Shown here in pieces: positions 33,041 to 44,799 of a stretch of DNA of 64,000 nucleotides. The DNA is from Termitomyces sp. T153 (lineage: Eukaryota; Basidiomycota; Agaricomycetes; Agaricales; Lyophyllaceae). Numbering within the stretch: position 1 is the stretch's first letter; every line of letters begins with the position of its first letter. Below the pieces are notes generated by a model. That model saw nothing but the letters and a program-made list of their open reading frames with translations. It did not search any database and was not told the origin of the DNA. Both the position numbers and the translations under genes were made by a program. The stretch covers positions 1 to 64,000 of the forward strand of contig JACKQL020000089.1 of the NCBI GenBank assembly GCA_018296165.2, given 5' to 3'.

Positions 33041-34582
33041 TTGAGGAACATGTCCATAGCAGTTGCGCTCCTCCTAGACAACATGATTTCAGACCATGTG
33101 TCCAAGGCTATTGCGGATCTGGTGGTCACCAAAGCGCTCAGTTGTATCGAAGAGGCAGCTACTAAGCTCAACTCCTCAGCCAACTTTGCCACCGCAGCAG
33201 ATGCCAGACAAGCTGTAGCCCTGCTTGCCCTCAACAAGGCAACAGAGCATCTCACTGGAGTCTCCACCTCACTGATGTGCTGTTGCAATCAGCCCCCGTG
33301 AATTTCAGAGACCCTATTAAGCAGCCTCCTCAGCCCACCTGGGCTGCTATCGCAGCTTCTGCCCCTGCACAGAGGTCACCCACTGCCCCACGCTCACGTG
33401 CAAACTTCAACCTGACAGCCTCTATGGAAGACACCCACCTCCAGCAACGGTTCTTGCATGATGCTTGTATGGTCCTTGTTGTAGTGGACCCCACTGATAG
33501 AACCTCACCAAAGGACATGTCACCCACTAGCAATTCTGCTCTCCAAGACAAACTCAACAGCCATCTGGGTGACATTGACCAAGCAAATGCAGCAATCAGA
33601 ATGGTGGAAGAAGGGGAGGAACCTGAACATGGTGCCCCCAAGACCCACGTAGTGGGATTATCTTACTGAGACTGTGGTGCGTATGTCCTTGAGTTTATCT
33701 CAGCTAACGCCACCAACAGGTTCTGTGTGCAGTTGACATGAATGTGTCCATATTCCTGACATCTGTTGCATCAAATGGGCTCCTTGAAGTCCTTGCAGAC
33801 TACTACTTGACCACCTGATATAAAGATTTGCCTCTATAGAAGATCATTTACTGTGTCGGGAGAGCTGCAAGTGATTTTCAGGGAGGTGACTGTCTGGTTC
33901 TTACCTCTCTCCTCAGCTGCCTTGAGCCATGAGGCTGAGGTGATGGAATTTGGTTTGAGGTTGTTCTTGTCCTCAATTGTACAAAGGTGCATTTGGTCTT
34001 GGGGGTCAAAGTGGCTATGGCAGGGGACAAAATGGGCAATGATCTTGTAGGTTTTGGGCTTGACACTTGCCGTTCTGCTGAAGGTGGCTGTGACAATGTC
34101 CCATGTCTAACAAGCACTGTGCGGCATGTGTGGGGACAGGACATGATGAGTGGGCATGCAAATCCAGCGCTCCGAGGTGCATTTCTTGTGGTCCTGATTC
34201 AAATCACACTAGCTCATCACAAATGTGCCTGGTTCTCCAAAAGAGGTGTGGTGAGACCAACAGCTGCTTCCCCAAAAACCAGATGCCATATTTCCTGACC
34301 CTGGATCCTACAACCTGGGCCAAGGTGCCCTTGAAAAAGTCCACCACACCGCCCCCATCATTCCCCCATCTCCTGTCCCCCAGCCTGGCTACCCAACAGG
34401 CCCCAGCACTCCTGGCCTCTTGCAGGACTGGCCCTGTGGATGGCTCCTCCCCCTCAGTAGCACAACCCCAGGCACCCAAGCGTGCTTGTTTTAGCACCCT
34501 CAATGCTTTCCTTGGGCTTGGTCAGTCAGCTGCACCAAACTTGTCCCAACCAAAGCGACCTAACTCTGGCTTCTCCCAATGA
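33041..34582 (+). pseudogene. LINE ORF1 (RNA-binding, zinc knuckle) with an internal inversion
   Basis: The plus strand is open at 33,041-33,301 and 33,277-33,669 (TWAAIAASAPAQ, HDACMVLVVVDPT). From about 33,667 to 34,104 the coding sense flips. The minus strand there reads PKTYKIIAHFVPC, SASWLKAAEERG, and a zinc knuckle CNRCQEYGHIHVNC. From 34,105 the plus strand resumes with CAACVGTGHDEWAC and CISCGPDSNHTSSSQMC, the further cysteine motifs of the same protein. Turning the 440-base block round would restore the expected order, so it is an inversion within ORF1. Confidence 0.8.
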
Positions 34583-37500
34583 TTGTACAATCAACAGCAG
34601 CACCCAAGAAAATCCACATCTGGCAACAGAATGTCCACAAATCTGATGTTGTGCAGGCCACAATGTTGAACTCAGCATGCCCTGAAGACTGGAACATCCT
34701 GGCTATTCAGGAACCATTTCTGGACTGCTTGGGTAACACCAAAGCATCTAGCTTTTGGAGGGTTGTCTACCCCAGAGACCATTGCCATGATGGATCCTCT
34801 TAATCCTGTTCCATACTCCTTATTAACTCTAACATTTCAACAGATGCATTTTCAGTCTTATCTGTCTGTCCGACAGACATCACCACAATCTGCCTCAAGG
34901 GCAAATTTGGGAATCTGACAGTGTTCAATGTCTATAATGACTGCACACACAATGAGGTGCTGATGGCCCTCATGTCTTTCTTCTCCTCTGCACACCAGCC
35001 TTCTCACCCTCCCTCTCCAGACTGCATGGTCTGGCTGGGAGATATCAATAGGCACTACCCCCTATGGGAGTCCACTGAGAATTGCCACCTCACAACACCT
35101 GAGAACCTCATCCAGCCTCTGCTGGATCTACTTGGGGAATATAATATGGAGCTCGCCCTCCCACCAGAGATACCTACACTTCAGTCTATAGTGGGCAGAT
35201 GGACATGCCTGGACAATGTCTGGAGGATGCTTGGGGTGTCCAATCCTCTCATATCTTGTGACATAGTACTTGCCTTGTAGCCCCCCATTACTGACCATCT
35301 TCTAATAATCACAGAGCTGGAGCTCCCACTGCCACAAGCAACCTCACCCCCCTCAAGAGACTTCTGTATGGCTGACTAGACCATGTTCAATGAAGTGCTG
35401 GCTGCAAAACTTGCAAGCTGCTCCCCAGCTAAGCACATATCTGACAAGGCAATGTTCCACTGCAAGGTCGACAAACTCTCCACCATTGTCAGTGAGGTCA
35501 TGTCCATGGATAACATAGTTCCAGTGAAAACACCATGCCCATACACAAAACAATGGTGGAACAAAGACCTCGAACAGCTCAAGGCCCAGAGGCATTATGC
35601 TAACAATCTTGCCTTTAGGTTCTGGGATATTGAGGGCCACCCAGCTCAGGCTGAAGCAGCTAGACTCTCCCAGAAAATGGCTGCTGCCATGAGGAAGGCC
35701 AGGGGGAAACACTGGACTGACTGGCTTGAGGGGATCAACACATGTCAAATCTACCTCACCAACAAGTATGTCATCCACAAACCCTCCAACCTCTCCTGCG
35801 TGAGAGTCTCCGACCTCAAAGCTACAGTCGGCAGTGCCCCTGGTCTAGCCACAAAGAATATGGATAAAGTATTGGTGCTAGCTGAGTCCTTCTTCCCTTC
35901 TCCTCCCACTTCCTCCTCCATTTCCCAGTCCACCTACCCTGAGCCACTTCCTGGCATCAGGTTCTTCACCCCCACTTGCATACAAGAGGTCATTCGGGGT
36001 CTACTCCCCTTTAAGGCCCCAGGCTCCAACAGGGTTCCCAATGTAGTACTGAAACGCTGCATGGATATACTTGTAGACCACCTCTATTTCATCTTTCATG
36101 CAGTTTTTGAACTTGGGGTATACCATGACTCGTGGCTTGTATCCACCACCTTAGTGCTCCATAAGCCTAGCAAGCCAGCTTATGATGTAGCCAAGGCCTA
36201 CTGCCCCATAGGGCTCCTCAATACATTGGGGAAGCTCCTCTCTACCCTGGTTGCCGCTAACCTTTTCTTCCTTGCAGAGAAACACAGTATGCTCCCAGCC
36301 CACCAATTCAGTAGTCATCCTGGTCGGAACACCTCAGATGTGCTGCACCTTGTTACCAACAGGATCAAGAATGCCTGGCGATTGGGGAAAGTCATAACAG
36401 TGCTGTTCCTCGACATCCAAGGTGCCTTCCCCAACACTGTTCACGACGGACTTGTCCACAACATGTGCAAATGCAGAGTACCAACATGCTATGTTTGACT
36501 CGCTGAATGTATGCTCACCAACAGGTGCATGAAACTGAAGTTCAACGACTTCAAATCTGACTAGATCAACATCCTCAATGGGACAACACAGGGATGCCCA
36601 CTATCAATGCTCTACTATGCCTTCTACAATGCTCCACTTGTGCTGGTTGCAGATCCTAGTAACCCCACTGAGATGGCCTCCGGCTTTGTCAATGATGTGA
36701 TGTTCCTTGCTATGGCCATCACACTCCGCGAGGCCCATGAGAAAATAGCAGACATGATGGTTCAGCAACATGGTGGCCTCAGCTGGTCTCAGGAGCACAA
36801 CTCCCCCTTTGAACTCAGCAAACTGGCCCTCATGAATCTTCCCCAATTGCACCACAATGTGATCCCCCAGAACTTATCACTGCTGAGAACTAATCCTGAC
36901 AGCTCCATGGCCCCTCAAACTATCAATACAGTGGCCTCATACAAGTACTTGGGGGTAGTTATTGACCCTCGACTCTGGTGGAACATGCACACCCAGAAAG
37001 TCATAGCCAGCACTGTGTAGTGGACAATGCAGATAGCCCGCCTATCCTGCACTTTGGGAGAAATGCCCCCCCAATGAGTCTGCCATCTTTACAATATGGT
37101 GGCAGTCCCAGCTTTCACTTATGCTGCTGATGTGTGGTTCACAGATGTCACCACCCCCTCAGACAGTGGGAGAAGGTCGGATTCAGTCTTGGTCATCAAG
37201 AAGCTCTGCCCCACCCAGCATAAGGTGGTGAAGCTGGTGACCAGTGCACTGAGCACCACTGTGGGAGATGCCCTTGATATCCATGCAAACCTTCTCCCAA
37301 TGGACCTGTTGTTTTAAAAGGTCCTAACCTGTGCCGTGGTGCGTATCTTGTCTCTACCACCGCCCCACCCCCTCCACAGCCCGGCTTGTCAAGCAGCTAA
37401 TTGGTTTGTGAGGAGACACCACTCCCCCTCCATAACCTCTTCTCTTTCACAGGTGTAGACCCCACGTCCATCAAAACAGTGCATCCCATCTGCTGCTGAC

Positions 37501-38600
37501 CCAATTACCGCCTGTCCCTTACCACACACATTGCAGATGACAAGGATACAGCACTGGTGGCCATCATGAATGCCCATGCGTCCACATCCATCTCGGTTTA
37601 CTGTGATGGATCTGGCTTTGAAGGGAGCATTGGCACCTCAGCGGTTCTTTATATCAATTGCCAGGAAACCTCCTATCTGACCTACCACCTTGGCTCTGAT
37701 GCAGAGCACACGGTCTACAAGGGCGAGGCCATGGGTTTCACCCTTGGCCTACACCTCCTAACATCAGTAGTCCATAGCATTGATGGGCAGGTAATCGTGG
37801 GTAGCAACAGCCAAGCCACTATAAAAGCCCTATTAAACCAACATCCCCACCCAGCCCACTACCTCCTCGACCAGGTCCACACAGTGGCAGAGAACCTGCA
37901 CTATAAGGTTGACAGGCTCTCTTGAGCATCCTGCAGGCAGGCAGTGCTCTGTGTGGGCTGTCAATGGGTCGACAGAACCAGAGGTGTAATCAACCTGCAG
38001 GTGCACTGGTCCCCCAGCCACGTCAGCTTCAGACCTAACGAGAGGGCTGACAAACTTGCTAAGATCGCGGCCCAAGGAACGTCCAGCACATCAAAGCACC
38101 TTCTAGTCTACCTGAGATCTAAGCCCCTACCAGCAAGTGTCCTGGCCACATGCCAGCACCTCCTCACCAATACCATAGCAAAGTGGAAGCGCTGATGGAG
38201 AAGATCCCCTCATTTCAAGAACATCAACAGGATCAACAAATCCTCCCTGTCGCAATGATACATGCAGCTAGTCAGGGACCTTGGGCACAAGCAGTCTGCT
38301 ATCCTGATGCAACTCTGTACTGGCCACATCACCCTCAACCAATACCTCTTCCGCATCAAATGGTCAGAGACCCCAGTCTGCTCCAACTGCCTAGGCCTTA
38401 TGGTGGAAACAATCCATCACTTCCTCTTTGAATGCCCGCACTACCAGCAGGAACGACATGTCCATCTTAGAACCAAACTTCATCGCAAAGCTGAGTCCCT
38501 ACAATACCTGCTGGCCACTGCTGATGCTCTAAAATATCTTTTCAGGTTTATACGCTCAACACAATGCTTTAAGCTTCTGTCACCTTCCAACCCCACCTGA
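34579..38600 (+). pseudogene. LINE ORF2: endonuclease, reverse transcriptase, RNase H
   Basis: The apurinic-type endonuclease is marked by QQNVHKS, LAIQEPF, GDINRHYPLWE (35,040-35,075) and ITDHLLI. RT follows (KAPGSNRVPNVVL, TTQGCPLS) with the active site FVND at 36,685-36,696, where GAT has become AAT after a C. RNase H lies at 37,580-38,100 (VYCDGSGFEGSIG, then HWSPSHV). A C-terminal zinc region CSNCLGLMVETIHHFLFEC is near 38,380-38,435. Stops at about 34,801, 35,278, 36,496, 37,018 and 37,316 make it non-functional. Endonuclease plus RNase H fits the Tad1/I groups. Confidence 0.88.
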
Positions 38601-38960
38601 CAGGGCCCCCATACCCCCGAGTTGAAGCCCCCCTCAGCCTGGTAACTCAACCCCCCACTGACATACTTAATTTAACCCAAACCCCCTTGTTGATTGGTTG
38701 GGTACATGGCCCAGCTGCTTGTTCCCCATCACCCGGCTTACAGTAGGGCACTTGTTGCCTTCCAAAACCCCATCACACCCCACCAGCATTCTTTTAGGTT
38801 CCTACCAGGAGAGCATGGCCTAAAACAGCACTAGGACATGCCAGCTCACTCATTCTCTGCATACACAGGGGGGTGTTGCATTCCATGGCTCTTGTACAAG
38901 TAGCTACTTCTGATGTACCATGTAACATAGGCACATAGCACTTCAGACATGTAAATGGAT

Positions 38961-38978
38961 AAAAAAAAAAAAAAAAAA
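38961..38978 (+). other. LINE poly(A) tail
   Basis: A run of 18 A precedes the target duplication; the last A may belong to the duplication. It confirms plus-strand orientation. Confidence 0.85.
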
Positions 38979-38988
38979 GATCCTAGCT

Positions 38989-40230
38989 GGCATCAGGTAA
39001 CTTGGCTGGGACCCTAGAGTTGGCATTTGTACATCTGGAGGGAGAAACTGCAGTTCTCCTGTCTTAGAATGATGGGCATTGGGAATGACATTTTGATTTT
39101 CTAACAACAGACATGAGAACTTGTTAGTACCTGGCAATAGAGGCATACACCTCATCTGTTGCTTGACTAAAGATCCTCCTCCAGCTCCAGGAGTGATGCA
39201 CAGGTGCTGATCTCCTCTGGGATCAACTCCAGTGCTAGCTTGTCTGGAAATGGAGCTCTGGCAGCACCCTTTGCAGCCAACAGTTGTAGGAGGAGTTCCT
39301 CCTGCTTCATTGTAGAGAAGCAGCATACCTCCCAATCCAACAGGCAGTATTGTGTAAAGTGTCCAGATTTCTTGCATCTCCTGCATAGTAGTGGCACAGC
39401 ATGGAGTTGTCAGGCTGCATCTACATCCATGGGAATGCCTAATGGCAGGGGGTGCAGTGCAGGGATGGCCAGGGCAGTGGCAGGCATTGAGAGTGTAGGC
39501 ATGGGGTACCAGAGGCTGGCAAATGGAGCAGGGCACTGCATGGAGTGCATGCAGTGGAGCTCCTGACAAATCTCCATGAGTTGCCACTAATCCCTGGCTA
39601 CCTTGTACCAGGAAGCAATCTTTTCATTGTCTGGTCAGCTCTCCACAAGATTGTTGATGTGTTCTATCAATGTGGAGTGCAGGCTGTCCCAGAATGCAAG
39701 GCACAGTTGAAGACTATCAGGGTAGGCAGCTTGCTCAACCAGTGCCTGGAAGTACTGCTAAGGCAGCAGTTTTGGTGGGGTCAAATGGGAAGAACTCCAT
39801 GCAAAAGTCCTTTTCAAAAGCAGCACAGTTCAGAAAAGTTCTGATATCCCCAGAGCACTGGAAAACTCACAGTGCATAGGTGGATGCATGTCCAGTCTTC
39901 ATATATGACAGTATCCAAGCTATCTTCAGTGCATTGGAGTCAAAGGCATCCCTGCTGAGGTGGACATAGGTGAGGCAGGACTGAAGGAAGTGCTCCCCAC
40001 CAGAGCAAGCACTGCCATACACATCCAGGAGTGTGGGACATGAAATCTGTGGCTATAGGCTCACCAGAGCTAGAGAAGTAGTTACAGGAACAGCCAGAGG
40101 TGGTTCCACTACCAGAGGAATTGTGGAGATAGGGGGTAGATGCTCTAACAAAGTGCCTGAAGTGATTGGGAGATGTGGTTGATGGTTTGACAGAGGGTAG
40201 AGAGTTTGGTTGTGTGATGGGTGAGGGACA
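38989..40230 (-). pseudogene. B3 gag remnant
   Basis: On the minus strand a zinc knuckle, CRRCKKSGHFTQYC, lies near 39,345-39,390. Capsid-like sequence homologous to B1 gag extends to about 40,000 and the coiled N-terminus to about 40,230, with many stops. The LINE removed it from its protease. Confidence 0.82.
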
Positions 40231-40442
40231 ATTGCATCAATTGCACCTGGTTTTCTAGAGGTGTAACAGGCAGGTCCAGGCTTTGTCCTGTGGGGTCCTG
40301 TGGGGCTGGAGCCTCTGAGGGGGTGTCTGGGTTGGCAAGCTAAGACATAGAATTCTGTGGGTGCTTAAGCCTAGTGGGGATGTGACAAATAGGGGCTTGG
40401 AAATTCCTTGTGGGCTATAAGAGGCTTATAGACCAGTTTTAA

Positions 40443-40456
40443 GAGACTTGTTCTGC
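40443..40456 (-). other. B3 primer-binding site, self-complementary type
   Basis: The minus strand reads GCAGAACAAGTCTC right after the LTR. The exact complement of AGAACAAGTCT occurs inside the LTR at 40,582-40,592. Confidence 0.6.
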
Positions 40457-40824
40457 TGTAAGGACAACTTCTAGGAGCAATGGCTCAAGTCATGCAGCTA
40501 GCAGAGGGGAATCCAAAGTATATTAGCAAGTAGACAATGATACAATCAGTAACTAATCATCTTACAGAGGGGAATCTGAAGAGAACAAGTCTAAGGATCC
40601 CCACTGCTCAGTGCAGCACATCAGTGGGTAGCATAGATGTGGGAACAGCTGTACAGAAGGCCAGAGCTAGCCCTAATCCTAGGAAGGTGATTGATGAGGT
40701 AATACAGAGAGTTCTGCAGGTCTCCAGAGATCTCTGCAGGTCTGGAACAAGCTGCAGAGACATCAAATGAGCTGTGGAGGTGCTGGAACAAGCCACAGAG
40801 GTCAGAAATGGAAGTCCCCTGACA
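40457..40824 (-). repeat. B3 5' LTR with a 60-base internal insertion
   Basis: This LTR is 368 bp and shares both ends with the B1 LTR (TGTCAGGGGACTTCC). Relative to B1 it has about 60 extra bases near 40,514-40,573, with CAGAGGGGAATC present on both sides, so it is a duplication-bounded insertion. Confidence 0.78.
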
Positions 40825-41935
40825 CTCTCCAGGGAAATTACACTCCCTGCCCATCCCAGCTAAGCCCTGGGATACCATAGGAATGGATGTTATAGGCCCA
40901 TTCCACAAATCTAAGGGGTATAACTACCTTTGGGTAGTTATATGTCATATGATGAGCATGGTGCACTTGATTCTAGTGCACACTACCATGACAGCATTGC
41001 AGCTGTCTTGTATCTACATGCAAGAGGTTGTGAGGCTACATGGCCTCCCAAGCTCAATTGTCAGCAATCAAGACCCTAAGTTCATGTCTAAATGGTAGCA
41101 TGAACTGCATAAGTTATTAGGAGCAAAGCTTCTAATGTCAACATCCTTTCATCCACAGATGGATGGACAGACCAGACATGCCAATAGGAACATTGGTCAG
41201 ATATTGTGCACTGTGGTGCACCCAGATTAGAAAGACTAGTTAAGTTGAATAGACTTAATTGAATGAGCTATAAACATGAGCATTTTGGAGACAATGCATT
41301 TTGCACTGTCCTAGTTGAATGGTGACTACATGTCATCAATGATTTGCAAGATCAGGTCTGATATGGCAATTCCTAAGGGAATTCAGCAGTGTGCCCCCCA
41401 AGTTTTAGAGAACTTAGCAACAGCTGACAATGCAATAATTGAAGTGCATGTCTTTCAGACATGCCTGGCCAATTTGCAACATAGGCCTCATCCAGAACTA
41501 TAGAAAGGTGCATTGGTGTACCTTTTGATGAAGAATCTCAACCTTCCAAAAGGTAGAGCTAGGAAGCTCTGTCAAAAGTGGGTTGGGCCATATAAAATCT
41601 TGGAGGCCTACAGTGATGTGTTGGAGTTGCCTATGACACTCTAGGAATAGACAACTCATCCTAGATTCCATGTGTTGCTGCTGTGACCATACAAGGCCAG
41701 CAACAATGTGCTGTTCCCAAACAGGGCAATCCCAGAGCCATACAAACTTGGTGCTCCAGACAACAACAAGTGGCTTGTCAATGACCTGTTAGGTCATTGT
41801 TGAGATGGGACAAACTTCAAATTCAAGGTTTGTTGGAGCTTGGGGGACACTACTTAGGAGTTCCTCACCACCTGCAAGGACCTAGTGACCCTTGACAGAT
41901 ATCTGGAGCTGCAGGGCATATGGTGCCCTGCACAG
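40825..41935 (+). pseudogene. Integrase end of another gypsy element (D)
   Basis: On the plus strand MDVIGPFHKSKGYNYLWVVI gives the first catalytic Asp. VSNQDPKF (41,059-41,082) shows the second Asp changed to Asn and the neighbouring Arg to Gln, both at former CpGs. Next are HPQMDGQTRHANRNIGQIL, a GPY/F-like WVGPYKILEAYSD, a FHVLLL-type block, and a WSLGDTT chromodomain-like tail. It is a different lineage from B1-B3. The 5' part is missing because B3 abuts it. Confidence 0.82.
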
Positions 41936-42734
41936 CTGGCTAGAAGGACTAAGCCAACTTAGTTGGACAGGCCACCATGCCAGTGGCCATCAAATATTAT
42001 GTCAGCTGATTTTTTGGCTGAGTGCAAAGTCCAACTGTGCCTTGTCTTCTACTCCATTGTTGGTGCAATGCACCAATGCAGAGAAAGAGGACTCCTTGCT
42101 CAATGGGCAAGAAAAAGAAGCAGCCTGGCAAGGTGGACACAAATCTACAAGGATATTTGGTGAGCTCTGGACAGAGCTCAAGAGAGGGAGGACCAGGGAG
42201 TAGTTCACTCCCTGGGTTTGGTGGCTTTGCTGCATTGGCAGGAGGCTGAGTGCCTGGGGACATAGCACCCCCAGCAATGAGAAGAGTGGCCCCAGCTCCA
42301 AGGGAAATGAGGCCCATGGGCAGAGGACCTAAGCTGCCCAAGCAGCTACAGGAGCCCCAGTGGCATCTGACTCAGGTAGAAATGATGATGACAATGTCCC
42401 AACATCTAAATGACATATTTTAGACAGTGACTCAGACAACAATGCTGCTGAGCATTGTTGCAAGAAGCAACACAATGCTAATGCTAAATGGCTATTAGCT
42501 ATTGACACTGAGAAGTCCAAACTGGACCTCAAGTGTCTAAATGATACAGTGCCTGGCTGCCTTCCAGACAGCTGGGAGACCATGTTGGTGCATGGGCACT
42601 TTGAGTGCCAAAACAACTTCAGGGGTATTCTTCATCCCAACTTCTACTGGTCACCAACAACCAATGTGGTCTTTGTTGGTGATAAAGTGGTCTTTGCCTG
42701 CTCCACAGATGGCTTGTTATGCATAGACCAATGC
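41936..42734 (+). pseudogene. Decayed ORF, repetitive-protein type, function unknown
   Basis: Around 42,530-42,735 the plus strand reads VPGCLPDSWETMLVHGHF, NFYWSPTTNVVFVGD and FACSTDGLLC. The preceding 500 bases are low-complexity and broken. I take it to be the C-terminal part of a gene that commonly accompanies mushroom repeats; that rests on memory. It ends abruptly where host-type sequence begins. Confidence 0.4.
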
Positions 42735-42785
42735 TAATGCTGATTTGTGATTGTTCTGATCATACTGGATAATTGTTTTTAATGC

Positions 42786-44000
42786 AATAGGTCGATCATC
42801 GACCATTATGTCTATATCATACACGGTGACATTTCGGATGGAGACAAAAGCCAATTGTCTGCCAGGAAGCAGCACCACAGAATACCAGTCCAATGGTATC
42901 ACAACTGCGCGCACAGAACCAAGCCTTACCTACCGGTTTCTATGTACGTTTAGGAAATATGACGGTCCTGCGATGCACCAAGGCTGTTGACGCCCTCCAA
43001 TCAAAGACTTCGATATAGGAGCGAAATTGAGAGGTGTATACAAGCCTGGCAAGGAGGTCACCACTAAGACTAACCGCCAATATGGTGGTAAACGGTTCTG
43101 TTGCTGGAAAGGAATGCAGAAAATTCGCCTCCAGATGTGCCGAAGACCCATGTCCGCGGAGGTTGACACGCCAGATCATAAGGTCAAGAGAACCAGTCAC
43201 AGGTTGTACTAGATTTAGGATCCAAAATCCTCAATCGCGTTACGCAGACCTAGAATGCACAATTACTTACTAATGAAGTCCGAAGGAAAATGGACCATGC
43301 AGAAGCTCAGTGTTGCATTTGATTGATCAATGTCAACGGTCAGGTCATATATCAACTTGCCATTGGGATCATCACGCGGTGGCGTCAAGACGGTGCTTCG
43401 CATGTCGGGATCTTCGAGGTCATAACACAACACCGAACTATCAGACAAAGCGGCGAGTAGCCAACGTCCTCCTGGGACCATAGTCAATGTGTATGTTTCG
43501 TAATCCACAAAGATCGAGCGCTCTCAGACAGGACGATTTGTTATTTCCCACTTCCGATCGGCACTTCTTCGCTGCAAAACCCAGGACTCTAGCTCCGCCA
43601 ACGAATACAAGTCAATGGGCTCTTCAGCTGCAAATCGGAATTCTTTTTCCGCCAAATAGCTTTGATACTGGCTAGTCCACACTGCCCGTGTTCGCGAAAC
43701 GTCATTTAGCTGTTTGCAAACCTACAGACATTGGTTGATCGTTCGCTCTGATATCAAGTAAATGAACTCACCTGCCGCATCATAATCAAGTGGACATGCT
43801 TCAGAATTTCGGCCAGAACTTCTGAAGGTAGGGCGCTGAACCTAAGTCGAGACTGTTATAATATGTCAGCATAAGAAAACAATTTAAAAAACATGACATT
43901 GGCATACTTTAGCTTTCCACGGCCATGCATTAATCAGGGAAGAGGGAATCCAGTGATCAGCATTTAACAGTTGGTCGAAGCGCCAGTTGGCATATCTGAG
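42786..44000 (-). pseudogene. F-box protein pseudogene (copy A)
   Basis: Collinear with the F-box gene at 48,243-50,000, including its introns. It lacks the last roughly 160 codons. It has a TGA at 43,524-43,526, where the partner has an Arg codon (a CpG to TpG change), and a TAG at 42,940-42,942. The F-box exon is also altered: bases coding for the end of the motif near 43,790 are deleted relative to the partner. Confidence 0.82.
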
Positions 44001-44329
44001 TAAACTGGAAGGTGTGTCCTTTTGAAGTCTTTGAAAGTTAGAAGGAAATTACATCTGCTCAAAGATGGACCTCACAGTTTCTACTGCGTTCAACCCGTCA
44101 GTGTTCGTCGTGTACAAGTAGAAAAATATGTGTGTGGAGTAACCCGGGAGAACGATTCTTCAGTTGTTTGGACAAAATTCAGTGCTTATGTAATCCATAC
44201 TGCTTTGACAATGCTTTCACAATGGTCTTTCAGAAACCTAAGGCCTAAACATTGGTTTCCTTCCACCATGATATCGTTTGACGCGCCTACTTCTACTCCA
44301 GTACCTCCATTAACATGAGATGCTATCTG

Positions 44330-44745
44330 AACAGCGTTACAAAGGCTTAACAAAGACACTGAGCTCGAATGACATTTTTTCAGAGCTTCGATAACCCCCC
44401 CGCCATGGAATCCACTGCCTCACTGCCTCATTGAAATCAACGCTCAGCCACGCAGATGTCAACGTCTTCCTTTCGACACGACGGGTCTATACACTCCAAC
44501 TAACCCTCGTGCAGTCTTGCCTCCTATATACAGGCCCTTGCACACCGAGGACGAGAGGTCCTTTATAGGACGTCGATAGGCAGCGAGGAGAAACAGGTGC
44601 GGAAAGGAGGCTCAAAATTTGAGTAAGTTCGAGTGCGGATCATAGAATCGTTGAAGGTGCTGAGTTGACGGTATTTGTGGAATGTTGGGGGGATATGTAG
44701 AAGTACCGGAACGTCTTCTTGCCGAGGGAGTCTAGGATATGAAGA
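44330..44745 (+). pseudogene. 2-oxoacid dehydrogenase E2 remnant (copy A)
   Basis: Parallel to 50,268-50,770 but more eroded. The most conserved part is CGGATCATAGAATCGTTGAA (44,636-44,655), coding for ADHRIVE of the acyltransferase active-site region. Several frameshifts. Confidence 0.65.
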
Positions 44746-44799
44746 AAGGTGATTGTACTTCTTTGTTACCGTGTAATGTCATAACGTCCATATTTGTAG

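Larger units (their letters stand above)
32609..38978 (+). mobile_element. Non-LTR retrotransposon (Tad1/I-like LINE), decayed
   Basis: This element of about 6.37 kb has 5' leader, ORF1 with zinc knuckles, ORF2 with endonuclease, RT and RNase H, a 3' region, and an A tail (18 A at 38,961-38,978). It is bounded by a 10-11 base duplication and inserted between protease and gag of B3. CpG is commoner here than in B3, so it is younger than its target. Stops interrupt ORF2, and part of ORF1 is inverted. Confidence 0.92.
31085..40824 (-). mobile_element. Chromovirus B3, 3'-truncated and split by a LINE
   Basis: The minus strand carries LTR (40,457-40,824), PBS, gag (to about 38,989), LINE insertion, protease, and RT. 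RT stops abruptly at LYLKPH near 31,110; RNase H, integrase and the 3' LTR are missing. It is the same family as B1 and B2. CpG-poor, with many stops. Confidence 0.88.
42735..44770. repeat. Duplicated host segment, copy A (partner 47,749-50,810)
   Basis: The first 48 bases match 47,749-47,796, inside the last long intron of the nuclease-like gene. The copy then jumps to sequence matching 48,711 onward and stays collinear to about 50,800. So about 915 bases of the partner are missing. Divergence is modest and mixed, with small indels. Confidence 0.85.
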
